From: Candidatus Zhuqueibacterota bacterium | GTDB taxonomy: Bacteria; Zhuqueibacterota; Zhuqueibacteria; Residuimicrobiales; Oceaniaggregativiventaceae | DNA: 54,444 nucleotides | Direction of reading: 5' to 3' | Assembly: GCA_014728085.1 (NCBI GenBank) | Contig: WJMF01000216.1 | Span: 1-54,444 of the forward strand | Part shown: positions 35,726 through 45,900 of the stretch, one piece after another | Layout of the letters: each line of letters starts with the position of its first letter | Numbering within the stretch: position 1 is the first letter of the stretch | Made by a program: the position numbers and the translations under genes | Notes under the pieces: generated by a model | What the model was told of the DNA's origin: nothing | Database searches by the model: none | What the model saw: the letters and a program-made list of their open reading frames with translations, nothing else

Positions 35726-36205
35726 ATGAAAAATAAAGAAGATAAAAGGATTTCCCGGGAACTCCTGGACATAGGTTTTAGAGATGTTGGGTCGCTGGAC
35801 GAAGAGATGGTCCAGGGTAAAGGTTTGGAATATTACGAATCTTCCGAGGTCACACAGGCTTCCGTATTTCATAATGCCATTTCGGGACACGTCGGTACAA
35901 TGACGGAGGATTTTGCGGTAAGAATACGCGTCCACGGCAATGAGATCAGCACGTCCTGTACCTGTAAAGATACCAGACAGTTATGCAAGCATGTCATCGC
36001 TTTGCTCTATTCATGGGTTCAGGATGGCAATGATTTTGTAAATATAGCGGATAAACTGGACATGATCAGAAAACTCGACAAAGAACGTCTCATTGAAGTT
36101 ATCACCAACATTATTGAATATGACCCGGCATTGGCCGAACTCTTTCTGAACAGAAAAATCCCCCAGTGGTATGAAATCGATCCTCTGGATAAAAATTCTG
36201 AATAA
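35726..36205 (+). CDS. small SWIM zinc-finger protein
   Basis: 159 aa, cytoplasmic. A SWIM motif lies in the middle (CTCKDTRQLCKHV, i.e. CxCxnCxH, ~78-90), preceded by the usual beta-strand stretch (VRIRVHGNEIST) and followed by acidic helices. SWIM domains bind DNA or protein, commonly as part of SWI2/SNF2 systems. Here the domain stands alone, with no helicase nearby. Function unknown. Confidence 0.82.
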   Translation: MKNKEDKRISRELLDIGFRDVGSLDEEMVQGKGLEYYESSEVTQASVFHNAISGHVGTMTEDFAVRIRVHGNEISTSCTCKDTRQLCKHVIALLYSWVQDGNDFVNIADKLDMIRKLDKERLIEVITNIIEYDPALAELFLNRKIPQWYEIDPLDKNSE

Positions 36206-36444
36206 CGCAGCTTTGACAAGGCATAAAGATTTAATCCAAACCCTATGATTAATTTCTTGCCTTTTTAATTTCCGAAAAATTTTGGCTCATTTTATGCAGC
36301 ACGATTGGGGTCGGAGGGAATGTTTTCTTAATGCTTTAAAAAACATTATCCTTTAAAGACGCTATTGTTTAATGCTGTCTTACATGTTAGACACTTGTAA
36401 CAAAATGAACATGAATTCAGTGTGAAAAAGGGTGGTTTTTTGGT
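36206..36444. other. intergenic region before the transglycosylase gene
   Basis: About 240 bp, AT-rich, with no gene-like feature and no clear promoter by eye. Confidence 0.35.
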
Positions 36445-38334
36445 ATGATGAAAAAAGTTGATTCATTTTTTAGCTTGTTTCTTATTTGCTGTGCCTTTGC
36501 GACGGCATCGGAACGCTTTCCACTACCTGAAAATTTAAAAACAAATGTAGAGTTTTGGGAAAAAATATATAGTCAATATCCCGACAGTTGTGCTCTTATT
36601 CACGATAAGGATCAGTTGGATATCGTTTATAAGGTGGTCTATCTGGACGATGGACCACAAAGCTGGAAAAAGGTCGAAAAAGAGAAGGATAGAATTATAG
36701 ATGTCCTCAATTCTTTATCGCATCGAATGCCGGATATTGATACGCTGACGCTAAATGATGAAGAACGTTTTATCTATCGATTGTGGCTGGATACGGATGA
36801 TCCCCATAAATTCCGCAAAGCCAGGTACAACATCCGTGGCCAGCTTGGTCTCGCCAACAGGTTTCGTGAAGGACTAATACGCTCTGGTCAATATTTAGAG
36901 AATATTCAGAAGATTTTTCGCCAATATGATTTGCCGGTAGAACTGGCATATCTACCCCATGTTGAGTCGTCGTTCAATCCCAAGGCTTATTCCAAGGTTG
37001 GTGCTGCCGGCATGTGGCAATTTACCCGATCGACTGGCAGGCTTTTTCTGAAAATTAATTACGAACTTGATGAGCGTTTTGACCCCCATTTATCTACTAT
37101 TGCGGCAGCTAAACTTTTAAAAAAGAATTATAAGGAATTAGGAGTCTGGCCTCTCGCGATTACAGCGTATAATCACGGATTATACGGTATGAAACGGGCA
37201 ATAGCCCGAACGGGAACCGACGATATTGGCCAAATCGTTGAACAGTATAAAAGCCGAAGATTCGGCTTTGCGTCCAAAAATTTTTACAGCGAGTTTTTGG
37301 CTGCCAAAAACGTTGCCGCCAACTATGAAAACTATTTCGGCGATTTCAAGCTTGCCAAAGCCCCGGAGCATGAGCTCTATGAGTTGCCGCATTTTGTTAC
37401 GCTAAAGTCTGTTTCCGGCGTTTTTAAGGTTGATATTGATACATTGATCGCTTTAAATCCGGCATTCCGTATACCCGTCATTAAATCTCAACGCCGCATA
37501 CCCAAAGGCTACAAGTTACGTTTGCCATTTCGCGATAATATAGATGTGGAGGATCTTTACAGCCGTCTTAATCCGATTCACAAATATCATCGCCAAATAC
37601 GGGATCGATACTATACGATTCGCCGGGGAGACAATCTGAGTGCGATCGCCCGGCGATACAAAACATCGATTTATAGTCTTATGGCCATGAATGATTTGTC
37701 GGATCCTCATTTTATACGGGCAGGTCAGATTCTCGAATTGCCCGGGTCGGAAAAAAGTATTATTTCTTCGGTTGAAAAAGATGAGATGTTGGGAGGCGGC
37801 CTGAAACCGCATCAAAAAGTTCAAAGTGAAACTATACCCGAGCAGGAAACGAGGCCGGATACGATAATGAGAAAATATCAGAGTTTCCCCTTCAGGGTGA
37901 GCTTTATGGTGCCTTCGGATAATTATATATATGTACAGCCCGAAGAGACCCTGGGACATTATGCAGATTGGCTGCAGATCAACACCCAACGCCTTAGAGA
38001 TGCGAATTCATTGTTGTTTGGTCAGGATATCCAGATTGGTCAGAGAATACGGCTGATCTTTACCAGAGTAGCAGCCAGGGAGTTTCATCGCAGAAGATTA
38101 GAGTATCATAAAAGTATACAGGAAGATTTTTTCAACAATTATAAAGTAAACGGGGTAAGGCATTATTCCGTTCAGTCAGGCGATAATCTCTGGCGGATCT
38201 GCAACCAGCAGTTTGAAATTCCCTGCTGGTTACTCGCACAATATAATCCGGATAAAAAGATTTCAAAACTTTACCCCGGGGATAAGTTGGTCGTCCCCAT
38301 AATTTCAACTTTAATCAGCACAGGGAATGAATGA
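36445..38334 (+). CDS. MltD-like lytic transglycosylase with three LysM domains
   Basis: 629 aa (ATG 36445 or 36448), signal peptide SFFSLFLICCAFATA. The SLT domain at about 160-330 has the catalytic Glu in LPHVESSFNP (~173) and GAAGMWQFTRSTGR. ITAYNHGLYGMKRA, and NFYSEFLAAKNVA follow in the order of MltD/family 1D enzymes. LysM domains lie at about 389-435 (YYTIRRGDNLSAIARRY), 492-540 (weaker) and 573-618 (HYSVQSGDNLWRI). It cuts peptidoglycan to 1,6-anhydro-muropeptides in the periplasm. The 4-nt overlap with a muramidase gene suggests joint wall turnover. Confidence 0.93.
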   Translation: MMKKVDSFFSLFLICCAFATASERFPLPENLKTNVEFWEKIYSQYPDSCALIHDKDQLDIVYKVVYLDDGPQSWKKVEKEKDRIIDVLNSLSHRMPDIDTLTLNDEERFIYRLWLDTDDPHKFRKARYNIRGQLGLANRFREGLIRSGQYLENIQKIFRQYDLPVELAYLPHVESSFNPKAYSKVGAAGMWQFTRSTGRLFLKINYELDERFDPHLSTIAAAKLLKKNYKELGVWPLAITAYNHGLYGMKRAIARTGTDDIGQIVEQYKSRRFGFASKNFYSEFLAAKNVAANYENYFGDFKLAKAPEHELYELPHFVTLKSVSGVFKVDIDTLIALNPAFRIPVIKSQRRIPKGYKLRLPFRDNIDVEDLYSRLNPIHKYHRQIRDRYYTIRRGDNLSAIARRYKTSIYSLMAMNDLSDPHFIRAGQILELPGSEKSIISSVEKDEMLGGGLKPHQKVQSETIPEQETRPDTIMRKYQSFPFRVSFMVPSDNYIYVQPEETLGHYADWLQINTQRLRDANSLLFGQDIQIGQRIRLIFTRVAAREFHRRRLEYHKSIQEDFFNNYKVNGVRHYSVQSGDNLWRICNQQFEIPCWLLAQYNPDKKISKLYPGDKLVVPIISTLISTGNE

Positions 38335-39566
38335 TGAAACGACTGCTTTGTTTGATTTTAATTTTGTTCTTCGTCTCAAGTGCCATTGCAAAAGAAGGGG
38401 TGCTAAGCGGCCTGGATAACCTGGTACAATCCCGTTTCAAGTCGTTGGACGGGCTTTCAGTGGGGTTGATAACAAATCCCACGGCTGTTTCACGCCGGCA
38501 TGTTCACGCAATCGATATCCTTCATAAAGCCCCCAATGTGGAATTGGTAGCCCTGTTTGCCCCTGAACATGGGTTGCGCGGAGACGAGGAAGGTGGAAGA
38601 GAAATATCCTCGAAAACGGATCCGAAAACCGGATTGCCCATATTTAGTTTGTACGGCAAAAACAAGAGTCCGTCGGGTGAGATGCTCGAGGATGTTGATG
38701 CTCTTGTTTTTGATATTCAGGACATTGGAACCCGTTTTTACACCTATATCAGTACAATGTTTTTGTGCATGGATGCCGCTGCCCGGGAGAACAAAATATT
38801 CATTGTCCTGGATCGACCCAATCCCATTAACGGCGTTATTGTTGAAGGCCCTGTATTGGATCTTGAATGCCAATCGTTTGTCGGCATTCAACAAATAGCT
38901 CTGCGCCATGGCATGACTGTAGGAGAACTGGCTTTGATGTTTAATGGTGAAGAGTGGTTGGAAAGTGGCAAGGTCGATCTGAGGATTATTGAAATGAAAA
39001 ACTGGCAACGGCATCAGGTGTATACAGAAACCGGTTTGCCATGGATTAAGCCCTCTCCAAATATAAATACGGTACAGAGTGCTCTTTTATATCCGGGTAT
39101 GGGGCTCCTTGAGGGAACCAATGTTTCGGAAGGACGGGGTACTTTGCAGCCTTTTGAGATCATGGGTGCCCCCTGGATAGATGCTGTTCTTCTCAAAGGT
39201 GAGATGGAGAATAGAAGATTCACCGGCATCAGTATGGATACATGTTCTTATATCCCTGCAAGCATTCCCGGTGTTGCATCCCGTCCCAAATATGAGGGAC
39301 AGGTATGTAAGGGACTTTTATTTCACATCAAAGATATGGAACACTTGAACTCGGTTGAATTCGGAGTCCATTTGCTGTGTGCAATGAAGCAGTTGTTTCC
39401 GGATGATTTTGAGCTACGTGAACAATGGCTATGTAAACTATTGGGCTCCAAAGAGATCACGGCACAATTATCGCTTGGCAGACCTGCAGATGAAATTATT
39501 GCGGCCTGGCAACCGTTACTGGATCATTTTAAAAAACAAAGAGAAAAGGTTTTACTCTATCCCTGA
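38331..39566 (+). CDS. namZ: NamZ-type exo-beta-N-acetylmuramidase (DUF1343, GH171)
   Basis: 411 aa, signal peptide RLLCLILILFFVSSAIA. DUF1343 phrases: GLITNPTAVSR, LFAPEHGLRGDEEGG, GLPIFSLYGK, LVFDIQDIGTRFYTYISTM, VLDRPNPINGVIVEGP, IALRHGMTVGELALMFN and NVSEGRGTLQPFE. The Bacillus member NamZ releases terminal MurNAc from peptidoglycan fragments; the name is used here by family membership only. The start overlaps the transglycosylase stop (ATGA), consistent with a wall-recycling operon. Probably periplasmic. Confidence 0.88.
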   Translation: MMKRLLCLILILFFVSSAIAKEGVLSGLDNLVQSRFKSLDGLSVGLITNPTAVSRRHVHAIDILHKAPNVELVALFAPEHGLRGDEEGGREISSKTDPKTGLPIFSLYGKNKSPSGEMLEDVDALVFDIQDIGTRFYTYISTMFLCMDAAARENKIFIVLDRPNPINGVIVEGPVLDLECQSFVGIQQIALRHGMTVGELALMFNGEEWLESGKVDLRIIEMKNWQRHQVYTETGLPWIKPSPNINTVQSALLYPGMGLLEGTNVSEGRGTLQPFEIMGAPWIDAVLLKGEMENRRFTGISMDTCSYIPASIPGVASRPKYEGQVCKGLLFHIKDMEHLNSVEFGVHLLCAMKQLFPDDFELREQWLCKLLGSKEITAQLSLGRPADEIIAAWQPLLDHFKKQREKVLLYP

Positions 39567-39591
39567 TATCATTATTGGGTAAAAGAACACG

Positions 39592-40863
39592 GTGACTCTT
39601 AAAAGAATCCACAAGAAAACGGAAAACAGCGAATTCGGGCTTTATCCAAGATTGCGCAAAGGCATTGAGGTTGTTTATGCCGAAACGGATGAAAATGAAG
39701 AACTCGTCGGATTAAAAGATAACTGGGGGTTGACGTCTGAAATCATATGGCTGTCACCGGATATCTACTATATGTTACAGTATTTTGATGGTATGCATTC
39801 GCATATGGATATGCAACAGGCCTACAAAAAAAAATTCGGTGAATTTCTTTTTAAAAAAACACTGGATGATCTTATCAGTGTTCTGGATGAGCACTATCTT
39901 CTGGACAATTCCCGCTCAGAGCGTCAAATTTACGAGTTGAACAAAGTTTATTCCCTGCAACCCTATCGCTATCCGAAACATGCCGGTGTTTGCTACAGCG
40001 ATGATCCGCAACAATTGTCTAAACAAATCGATCAATATGGCAAGGAAATGCCCGTAAACAGAACCCTTGTCAATTCTGTGATTAACCTGGATATTTGTGC
40101 TGCAATTATTCCGCATATCGATATTCGCCTTGGGGGAGGTGTATATGCCAATGTTTATAAAATTTTGTCTCAAGCCCGGCCAGCTGATGTTTATATTGTT
40201 CTTGGTATCGCTCACCGCGGTCTTCAGAATCTTTTTACCCTTAGCAATAAGAATTTTCAAACCCCGTTTGGAATTGTCAAAACGGATAATGAAATCATAG
40301 ATTCTATTCGGTCGGATTGTGACTTTGATGTTTTTGCGGACGAGTGGAGTCACGGATATGAACATAGTATTGAATTCCAGACTATTTTTCTTCAACACTA
40401 TATCCATTCAGAGTTTAAAATCGTTCCGGTTCTCACTTCGTTTCCTCATACTGTATTTCAAAACGAAAATTCTTTAGAGCATTCCAGTTTTTGTGATTTT
40501 ATCAGAGCTATCCAGCGTGCCGTTGAAAAAAGCGGTAAAAGGGTTTGTTTTATCGCCTCTGTGGATTTCGCCCATGTCGGTCCGGCATATGGCGGTCCCG
40601 AGAATATGACCTCCAAATTCCGCGTTAAAGTGGAACAAAATGATAAATTGATTCTGGATGCCCTGTCAAAGCGGGACATTAAATTGTTTCATCAACTCAT
40701 TGCAGAATATGATAATCCATACAGAATATGTGGTTATTCCGCTCTGATCTCCCTGTTGTATTGTCTGCAGGGGGACGGAAAGGGAGAATGCCTGGCCTAC
40801 GAAGGGGCCAGGATGGATGATCAGGTTTCGCTGGTCACATTTGCAGGCATGATTTATAAATAA
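39592..40863 (+). CDS. Memo-family protein with N-terminal extension
   Basis: 423 aa from GTG 39592 (ribosome binding site weak). Residues 1-125 form an extra domain with a winged-helix/PqqD-like look (WLSPDIYYMLQYFDG, FLFKKTLDDLISVLDEHYLL). From about 129 a Memo domain (PF01875) follows: AGVCYSDDP, AIIPHIDIRLGGGVYANVY, VLGIAHRG, EHSIEFQTIFLQHY, SVDFAHVGPAYGG, CGYSALISLLY. The His and Asp residues used as metal ligands in Memo proteins are present. The family resembles extradiol dioxygenases and is often called AmmeMemoRadiSam system protein B; its reaction is uncertain. No AMMECR1 or radical-SAM partner lies next to it. 25 nt after namZ. Confidence 0.87.
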   Translation: MTLKRIHKKTENSEFGLYPRLRKGIEVVYAETDENEELVGLKDNWGLTSEIIWLSPDIYYMLQYFDGMHSHMDMQQAYKKKFGEFLFKKTLDDLISVLDEHYLLDNSRSERQIYELNKVYSLQPYRYPKHAGVCYSDDPQQLSKQIDQYGKEMPVNRTLVNSVINLDICAAIIPHIDIRLGGGVYANVYKILSQARPADVYIVLGIAHRGLQNLFTLSNKNFQTPFGIVKTDNEIIDSIRSDCDFDVFADEWSHGYEHSIEFQTIFLQHYIHSEFKIVPVLTSFPHTVFQNENSLEHSSFCDFIRAIQRAVEKSGKRVCFIASVDFAHVGPAYGGPENMTSKFRVKVEQNDKLILDALSKRDIKLFHQLIAEYDNPYRICGYSALISLLYCLQGDGKGECLAYEGARMDDQVSLVTFAGMIYK

Positions 40864-40873
40864 GGATCGCAAG

Positions 40874-41581
40874 ATGAAGTATAAGGTTATTTTATTCGAT
40901 CTCGATGATACGCTATTGCGGAATGACGTCGACCAATTTTTAGCAGCCTATTTTCGAACGTTAACGCCTCATATTTCTCATTATTTTCCAAAAGATGATT
41001 TTTATTCAATTTTTCATACTGCAACTCGTGCTGTTTTGATGGCCAAACCATCCTCACAAACCCTGTTACAGGTGTTTATCGATGCTTTTGAAAAAAACAC
41101 GACCACGCATTTTTCAGATATTGCGGCAGCATTGACCAAGTATTACGAAACCGATTTCAGCAAAATCAGCAAAGTGACTCGCAACGTTCCCAAAGCCGAC
41201 ATTGCAGTTGAGACAGCATATCGAAAAAGCGAAGGACTGGTCTTGGCCACCACTCCCATTTTTCCTGAACGAGCTATTCTGGAAAGGTTAAAATGGTCCG
41301 GAATCGATGCCTCATTGTTCAAATTGATCACCCATATCGAAAACATGCATGCCAGCAAACCTCAGCCGGAGTATTACACAGAAATCGCCGAGGTGATGCG
41401 GGTAAATCCTGAAGATTGTCTGATGATCGGTAATGATCATATTGATGACTTGTCTGCAAAAATCGTGGGTATGAATACTTTTCTGGTGAGCGATTTTGAA
41501 AAAAATCGCGATTCTGCAAAGCTCAGTCCTGATCATTACGGTAGCATGGAGGAACTGGTTGCTTTTCTGGAGAATATTTAG
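40874..41581 (+). CDS. HAD-superfamily hydrolase
   Basis: 235 aa, cytoplasmic. Motif I VILFDLDDTLLRNDVD (nucleophile Asp and +2 Asp), motif II TTPIF, motif III Lys in the KPQPEYY region, and motif IV MIGNDHIDDLSAKI. A helical cap lies between motifs I and II, so it is a C1-cap phosphatase. The substrate cannot be told. It begins 10 nt after the Memo gene (AAGGA site), last in the wall-turnover run, so a sugar phosphate from MurNAc recycling is a possible but untested substrate. Confidence 0.88.
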   Translation: MKYKVILFDLDDTLLRNDVDQFLAAYFRTLTPHISHYFPKDDFYSIFHTATRAVLMAKPSSQTLLQVFIDAFEKNTTTHFSDIAAALTKYYETDFSKISKVTRNVPKADIAVETAYRKSEGLVLATTPIFPERAILERLKWSGIDASLFKLITHIENMHASKPQPEYYTEIAEVMRVNPEDCLMIGNDHIDDLSAKIVGMNTFLVSDFEKNRDSAKLSPDHYGSMEELVAFLENI

Positions 41582-41616
41582 CTGAACGATATGGCTTGAT
41601 GGCCACATCGTTCAGC
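41581..41616. terminator. hairpin between convergent genes
   Basis: GCTGAACGATATGG (41581-41594) pairs with CCACATCGTTCAGC (41603-41616) with one mismatch and an 8-nt loop. It lies between the HAD gene and the minus-strand T9SS gene and is without a long T-run, so termination is probable but not certain. Confidence 0.55.
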
Positions 41617-41624
41617 GAGCGGGC

Positions 41625-42713
41625 TTATCTTAAAAAGAGCATTTTTCGGGTTGAAATCTCTGAATCGCTTTTCAGGCGATAAAAATAGGTACCCGAGGCA
41701 ACGGTCTCACCAACCTCATTGCGACCATTCCAAACGCTGGTATGATTTCCAGCTCCCACCATTTCGGAGAGCAGGGTTGCCACTTTTTCTCCGGTGAGGG
41801 AATAAATATCAAGTTGGACATGGCTGTTTTCTTGTAGCCGAAAGCCGATTACGGTACGGCTATTAAAGGGATTGGGATAATTGGTCAGCAGCTCGGATTT
41901 TTCGGGCAAAGACGACAAAACCTCTACAGCGTTGTAAAGACATGTATTGCCGTTATAATCGATTTGTACGAGTTGATAATAATAGGTTTCCCCGTTTTTG
42001 ATGTCCTTGTCGACAAAAGAATACGAGTGTTCAATTTGAGAGTCACCCGCACCCGGTATCAGTGTTGCATTGATTTTTACAAACCCGTCATCAGGATGAG
42101 TAGACCGTAACAAATCAAAACCCATACAATTGGTCTCGGTGGCTGTCGTCCAGTTCACATGTATACCATTTTGATGCTGAAGCGCCGTGAAACCTGTCAG
42201 TTCAACGGGCACCGGGAATGTCCCCGGCTGAATCCAGGTAAATTTGTATTTGATAAAATTATCTTCCCAATCGTAGATACTGGTATAATGTGACAGATCC
42301 CATTGTATACCCGAAACCGCTTCGCGGTTGAGTATTTCAAATAAAAGCCGAATGACTCTTGTCGGGGCAGATGGTATGGCCACTCCCTGTTCTTTTCCGG
42401 TGCGGACGATATGGACCATCACCCTGGGTGCATGATCTTCCGGATAGATTTGCAGGTAAGAAGGAGAATAATCCGCATCCCATAAACCATCATAGCGACT
42501 ATCCTTGCCGATAAAACTGAGGGCCTGATCATTATACTGCAGGGACAAAACAGCGTCGCCCAATCGGTCGGGGATGCCGCTTGTTGTTTCGAACAAAAGA
42601 TCAACGACAAGGGTATTATCCGCTACAATTTGCTGAATGGTTGCCTGATATGTCTGGGGAGTCCCCTGACCGGCAAGCAATGCAATGATAAAAAGCATTT
42701 TAACCACTTTCAT
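41625..42713 (-). CDS. T9SS cargo with cohesin-like N-terminal domain
   Basis: 362 aa from ATG 42713, chosen for GGGAGG upstream and a signal peptide (MLFIIALLAGQGTPQ). N-terminal ~20-165 is a beta-sandwich resembling cohesin-like domains (LVVDLLFET, LGDAVLSLQYNDQALSF, TRVIRLLFEI). An FN3-like region (~175-270: PVELTGFTALQHQNGIHVNW, TETNCMGFDLLRS, YYYQLVQIDYNGNT) and the T9SS sorting module (~279-362: YPNPFNSRTVIGF to VASGTYFYRLK) follow. The C-terminal half is shared with 46395, 49238 and 52521. It should reach the surface through T9SS. Dockerin-bearing neighbours make a cohesin-dockerin pairing worth testing. Confidence 0.85.
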   Translation of the reverse strand: MKVVKMLFIIALLAGQGTPQTYQATIQQIVADNTLVVDLLFETTSGIPDRLGDAVLSLQYNDQALSFIGKDSRYDGLWDADYSPSYLQIYPEDHAPRVMVHIVRTGKEQGVAIPSAPTRVIRLLFEILNREAVSGIQWDLSHYTSIYDWEDNFIKYKFTWIQPGTFPVPVELTGFTALQHQNGIHVNWTTATETNCMGFDLLRSTHPDDGFVKINATLIPGAGDSQIEHSYSFVDKDIKNGETYYYQLVQIDYNGNTCLYNAVEVLSSLPEKSELLTNYPNPFNSRTVIGFRLQENSHVQLDIYSLTGEKVATLLSEMVGAGNHTSVWNGRNEVGETVASGTYFYRLKSDSEISTRKMLFLR

Positions 42714-42892
42714 TTTTATACCTCCCAATAAAAAAAGTGAACTCGCTGTTTCATTGGGCGGACAAAATTGTAAACAAAGGAAGGATAATAGGGATGGATA
42801 CGATGGCGGGATGGTTTTTCTTGATGCCCAATTACAATTGTTGTCCTGCTGAAAAGCGAAGTTGCCAATCCAATCGTCAAACCTAATCGCCA

Positions 42893-42921
42893 ATTGTAAT
42901 ATATTTAATTAATATAAACAA
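42893..42921 (-). promoter_or_regulatory. sigma70-like promoter of the cohesin-like gene
   Basis: On minus: TTGTTT (42916-42921), a 17-bp spacer and TACAAT (42893-42898). It lies about 180 bp before ATG 42713, leaving a long 5' leader. Confidence 0.45.
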
Positions 42922-42951
42922 TGCCAGTAAAAAATCTATGTGGAGGGCAAA

Positions 42952-45900
42952 TTAGTGTAAAGGAATATAAATATAGTTGTTATGCCATAGCAGGTAATCA
43001 CGTGTCGTGACGATGCCGTCTCCGTTGAAATCCTCATGGATATAATTTGATTTTTCCTTAAGGGCAGCCTGGAACCATAAGGAATAATCATCCAGATTCA
43101 ATATACCATCCTGGTTGGCATCACCCGCTCGCATGGCCCAGAGACTTTTGCCTATTTTTTTTATATTATTTTTAGTTTTAACATTTTCCGGAGTATATCT
43201 GAGATCAACTTCACAAAGGAAATCATTGCTCAGAGTGATAGATGACAGTTCGCAGGGCATATGATTTCTGTGTTTGATCACGATATCATACTTTCCCGGC
43301 TGCAGATCCGGCTGTAGATAAGATGACAAGGTTTCAGGAGAGAGGATGTTTCCAAATTGATCCAGTAAAAAATGATGGGTAAAAGTCGAGCCACCTTTAA
43401 TGAAATCTATGCTGATCCAGTCGACAATATCATCAGCTAACTCTTGTTGCTGCAACACAGATGATTGATGGGGGGATTCGGCAGTAAGACTTTTTCGGCT
43501 GAGAGCTGTTTCCATTTTTTCCTTTTTTTGATTATAGAAACCTTCAAGGACAAGTGACAGTTTTAGGTAAACGACCTGTTGATCGATGATTTCGAACTGC
43601 TGCACAGGGGCATATTCTGAAACCGCCCCGGCACCATCTATCGCCTGAACGCTCCAATAATACTTGCCGGCTTTCAAATAGAGACGCCATCGGGTATTCA
43701 AATTTATATTTCCCGGCAGAGAATGATCAGAAAAAGCATTTTGGGGGGAATAAATATCCGCCTTGCCGGGTGCTGTGCCGACGCGAAGATTATAGCTCAG
43801 AGATTGTTTTGGTGTTTTATCATCATGAGGGGCTTGCCAGCTAAAGGTAACGCTCTCTCCTAAAGCCATGGCTTGCAATTGTGCCGGCGCGGCAGGTGGA
43901 TTATTGCTCTCAGAGGTTTTGTTGTAATATATTTTGTTAATGCCGCCTTTACCGACGAGCATAAAGTCGCATTTTGTATCTTGATCCACATCCAGAAAAG
44001 AAAACACGCCTCCATTGACGCCGTGAGGGGAAAATGTTTTTTCCCATTCATTAGCCGATTTGTTATGATAGATAGCGGAAAAATATTGGCGGGGAACATG
44101 TTCTCCGGTGATAAACAGATCTGGAAATCCATCATTATCGTAATCGTTCCAGGCAATATCTCCCCCGGCATAGTCGGCAAAGTCGATGCGGGAAAAGCCT
44201 GTGCTCTGAGTGAGGAATTGGTTACGGTAAAGCAGTACCTTTGATCCCTGATCCGATTGCCCCATTATTGCCAAATCTGCGTCTCCGTCCAGATCGTAAT
44301 CCTGCCAGGCAAATCTGGCAAATCTCATAGCGTCAAAATTGACTTGCGCCTCCGTGAAGGCTTTAGCGCCGGATGTTTCTCTCAATGTATTCAAATATAA
44401 ATTGACAAAACCGTTGCCGGAAAGATCAGAACCGGTAATGAACAAATCTTTATCCAGGTCCCCGTCAATATCCAGCCAGGCGCTTTCACCGTATAAGCGA
44501 CCATTGATACCGGTTTCAATTTCTTCGAACCTCAAAGAAGAGGATTGCAAAGATGTATTTAAATATAAAAACGTTGCCGGTGTCTCTTTATACAAGCCGC
44601 AGATGAATATATCTATATCACCATCGTTATCAATGTCCTCGGCGGATATACATCCGTTGGTTACACCTTTAACAGCAGGGTCGATTTTAATAAAGCCGGA
44701 AAAATGGTTTTGTTCGCTGTTGTTTATGTATATCAAAGTCTTGTAGTTATTGGTATACAGTCCTGAAATCAGCAAATCTTCCAGACCATCCCCGTTGATA
44801 TCCGCCAGAGTAGCACAGCCTCTTGTTGGTGGAATAATATGATTGGGCATAGACATAAAAGTCTGATTATTCGAAGCAAGATAGGTTCTGATGGCATAGG
44901 AATTGGAATGATTAGAGCCTGTTGTCAATATATCCATGTTACTGTTCGCATCCAAATCCACGGACCGGATATCCTTAAAATCCAGAACCGGAGAATCGGA
45001 GAAAAGTTCCTTCTCCTGAAAATCATGGAAATAGAGAGGATTCAGGGTAGCATCTCCTGAAAGGATCATACCATAGATCCATTTTGGTGATTCTTGGGGA
45101 AATTTTTTAATGGTTTCATTAAACCAAAGCCTGAAAGCTGTTCCAAAATTTTCGCCGTCCCCCAGGTATTTGTATAGATTTTTTTCTTTATAAAGCCCGC
45201 CGGTCTTGCTGCTACCCCAACTCAGCAAAGTCGGGGAATCCGGGTTAAAGGTGAGAATATTTGCCAGATTATTGGTTTGGATAAAGTCACTCGAAGAACA
45301 GATATATAGAGAATAGAAAAAAACTTGTGGATCACTTTCAACATAGTCCGAAACATTGACGCTATTATAGAGAGTTTGGCCATTTTGATAGAAAGCATGG
45401 GCTTGATAGTTACCATGCGCTCTAATATGCACGAGCTCATAAAGTTGTAAAAGGTGGGTCTGGACGTAATTTGTCCGATTGGTCTCTTCGGAATAATTCA
45501 CCGTTACGATCTGATTTTCAGGATAGATTTGGGAAAAATTTTCTTTATCTCCGGCTGCAAGGGTACTCCAATCATCGTCATTGTAGATCAGAACTTTGTG
45601 GGGATAATTTTTTGTTTTACGATAATGATCATTTTTAATGAAATACGTGTTTAATAGTTCTGTTTCCCCGCCAATAAGCGGCAAATTATCGGTTTTGATT
45701 CTGCTTACCCATATTTCCAGTGATTTATCGCCGCTATGCGTATCGAGTTTGTTGTTGTTGGATCTAAGCATTCCCTCATTTCTTGAATCTTCCCATACAC
45801 CATCCAAATCCATAAAATAAAGATCACAAACGAAATCTTCAAACGCCGGGGCATAATGGTTGTTGTTGTCCTCCCAACTCTGCATCATTTCATAAATAAC

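Noticed and set aside
35481-35729. 82-aa open frame after dus
   Set aside because: No ribosome binding site, no conserved motif, and it overlaps the start of the SWIM gene.
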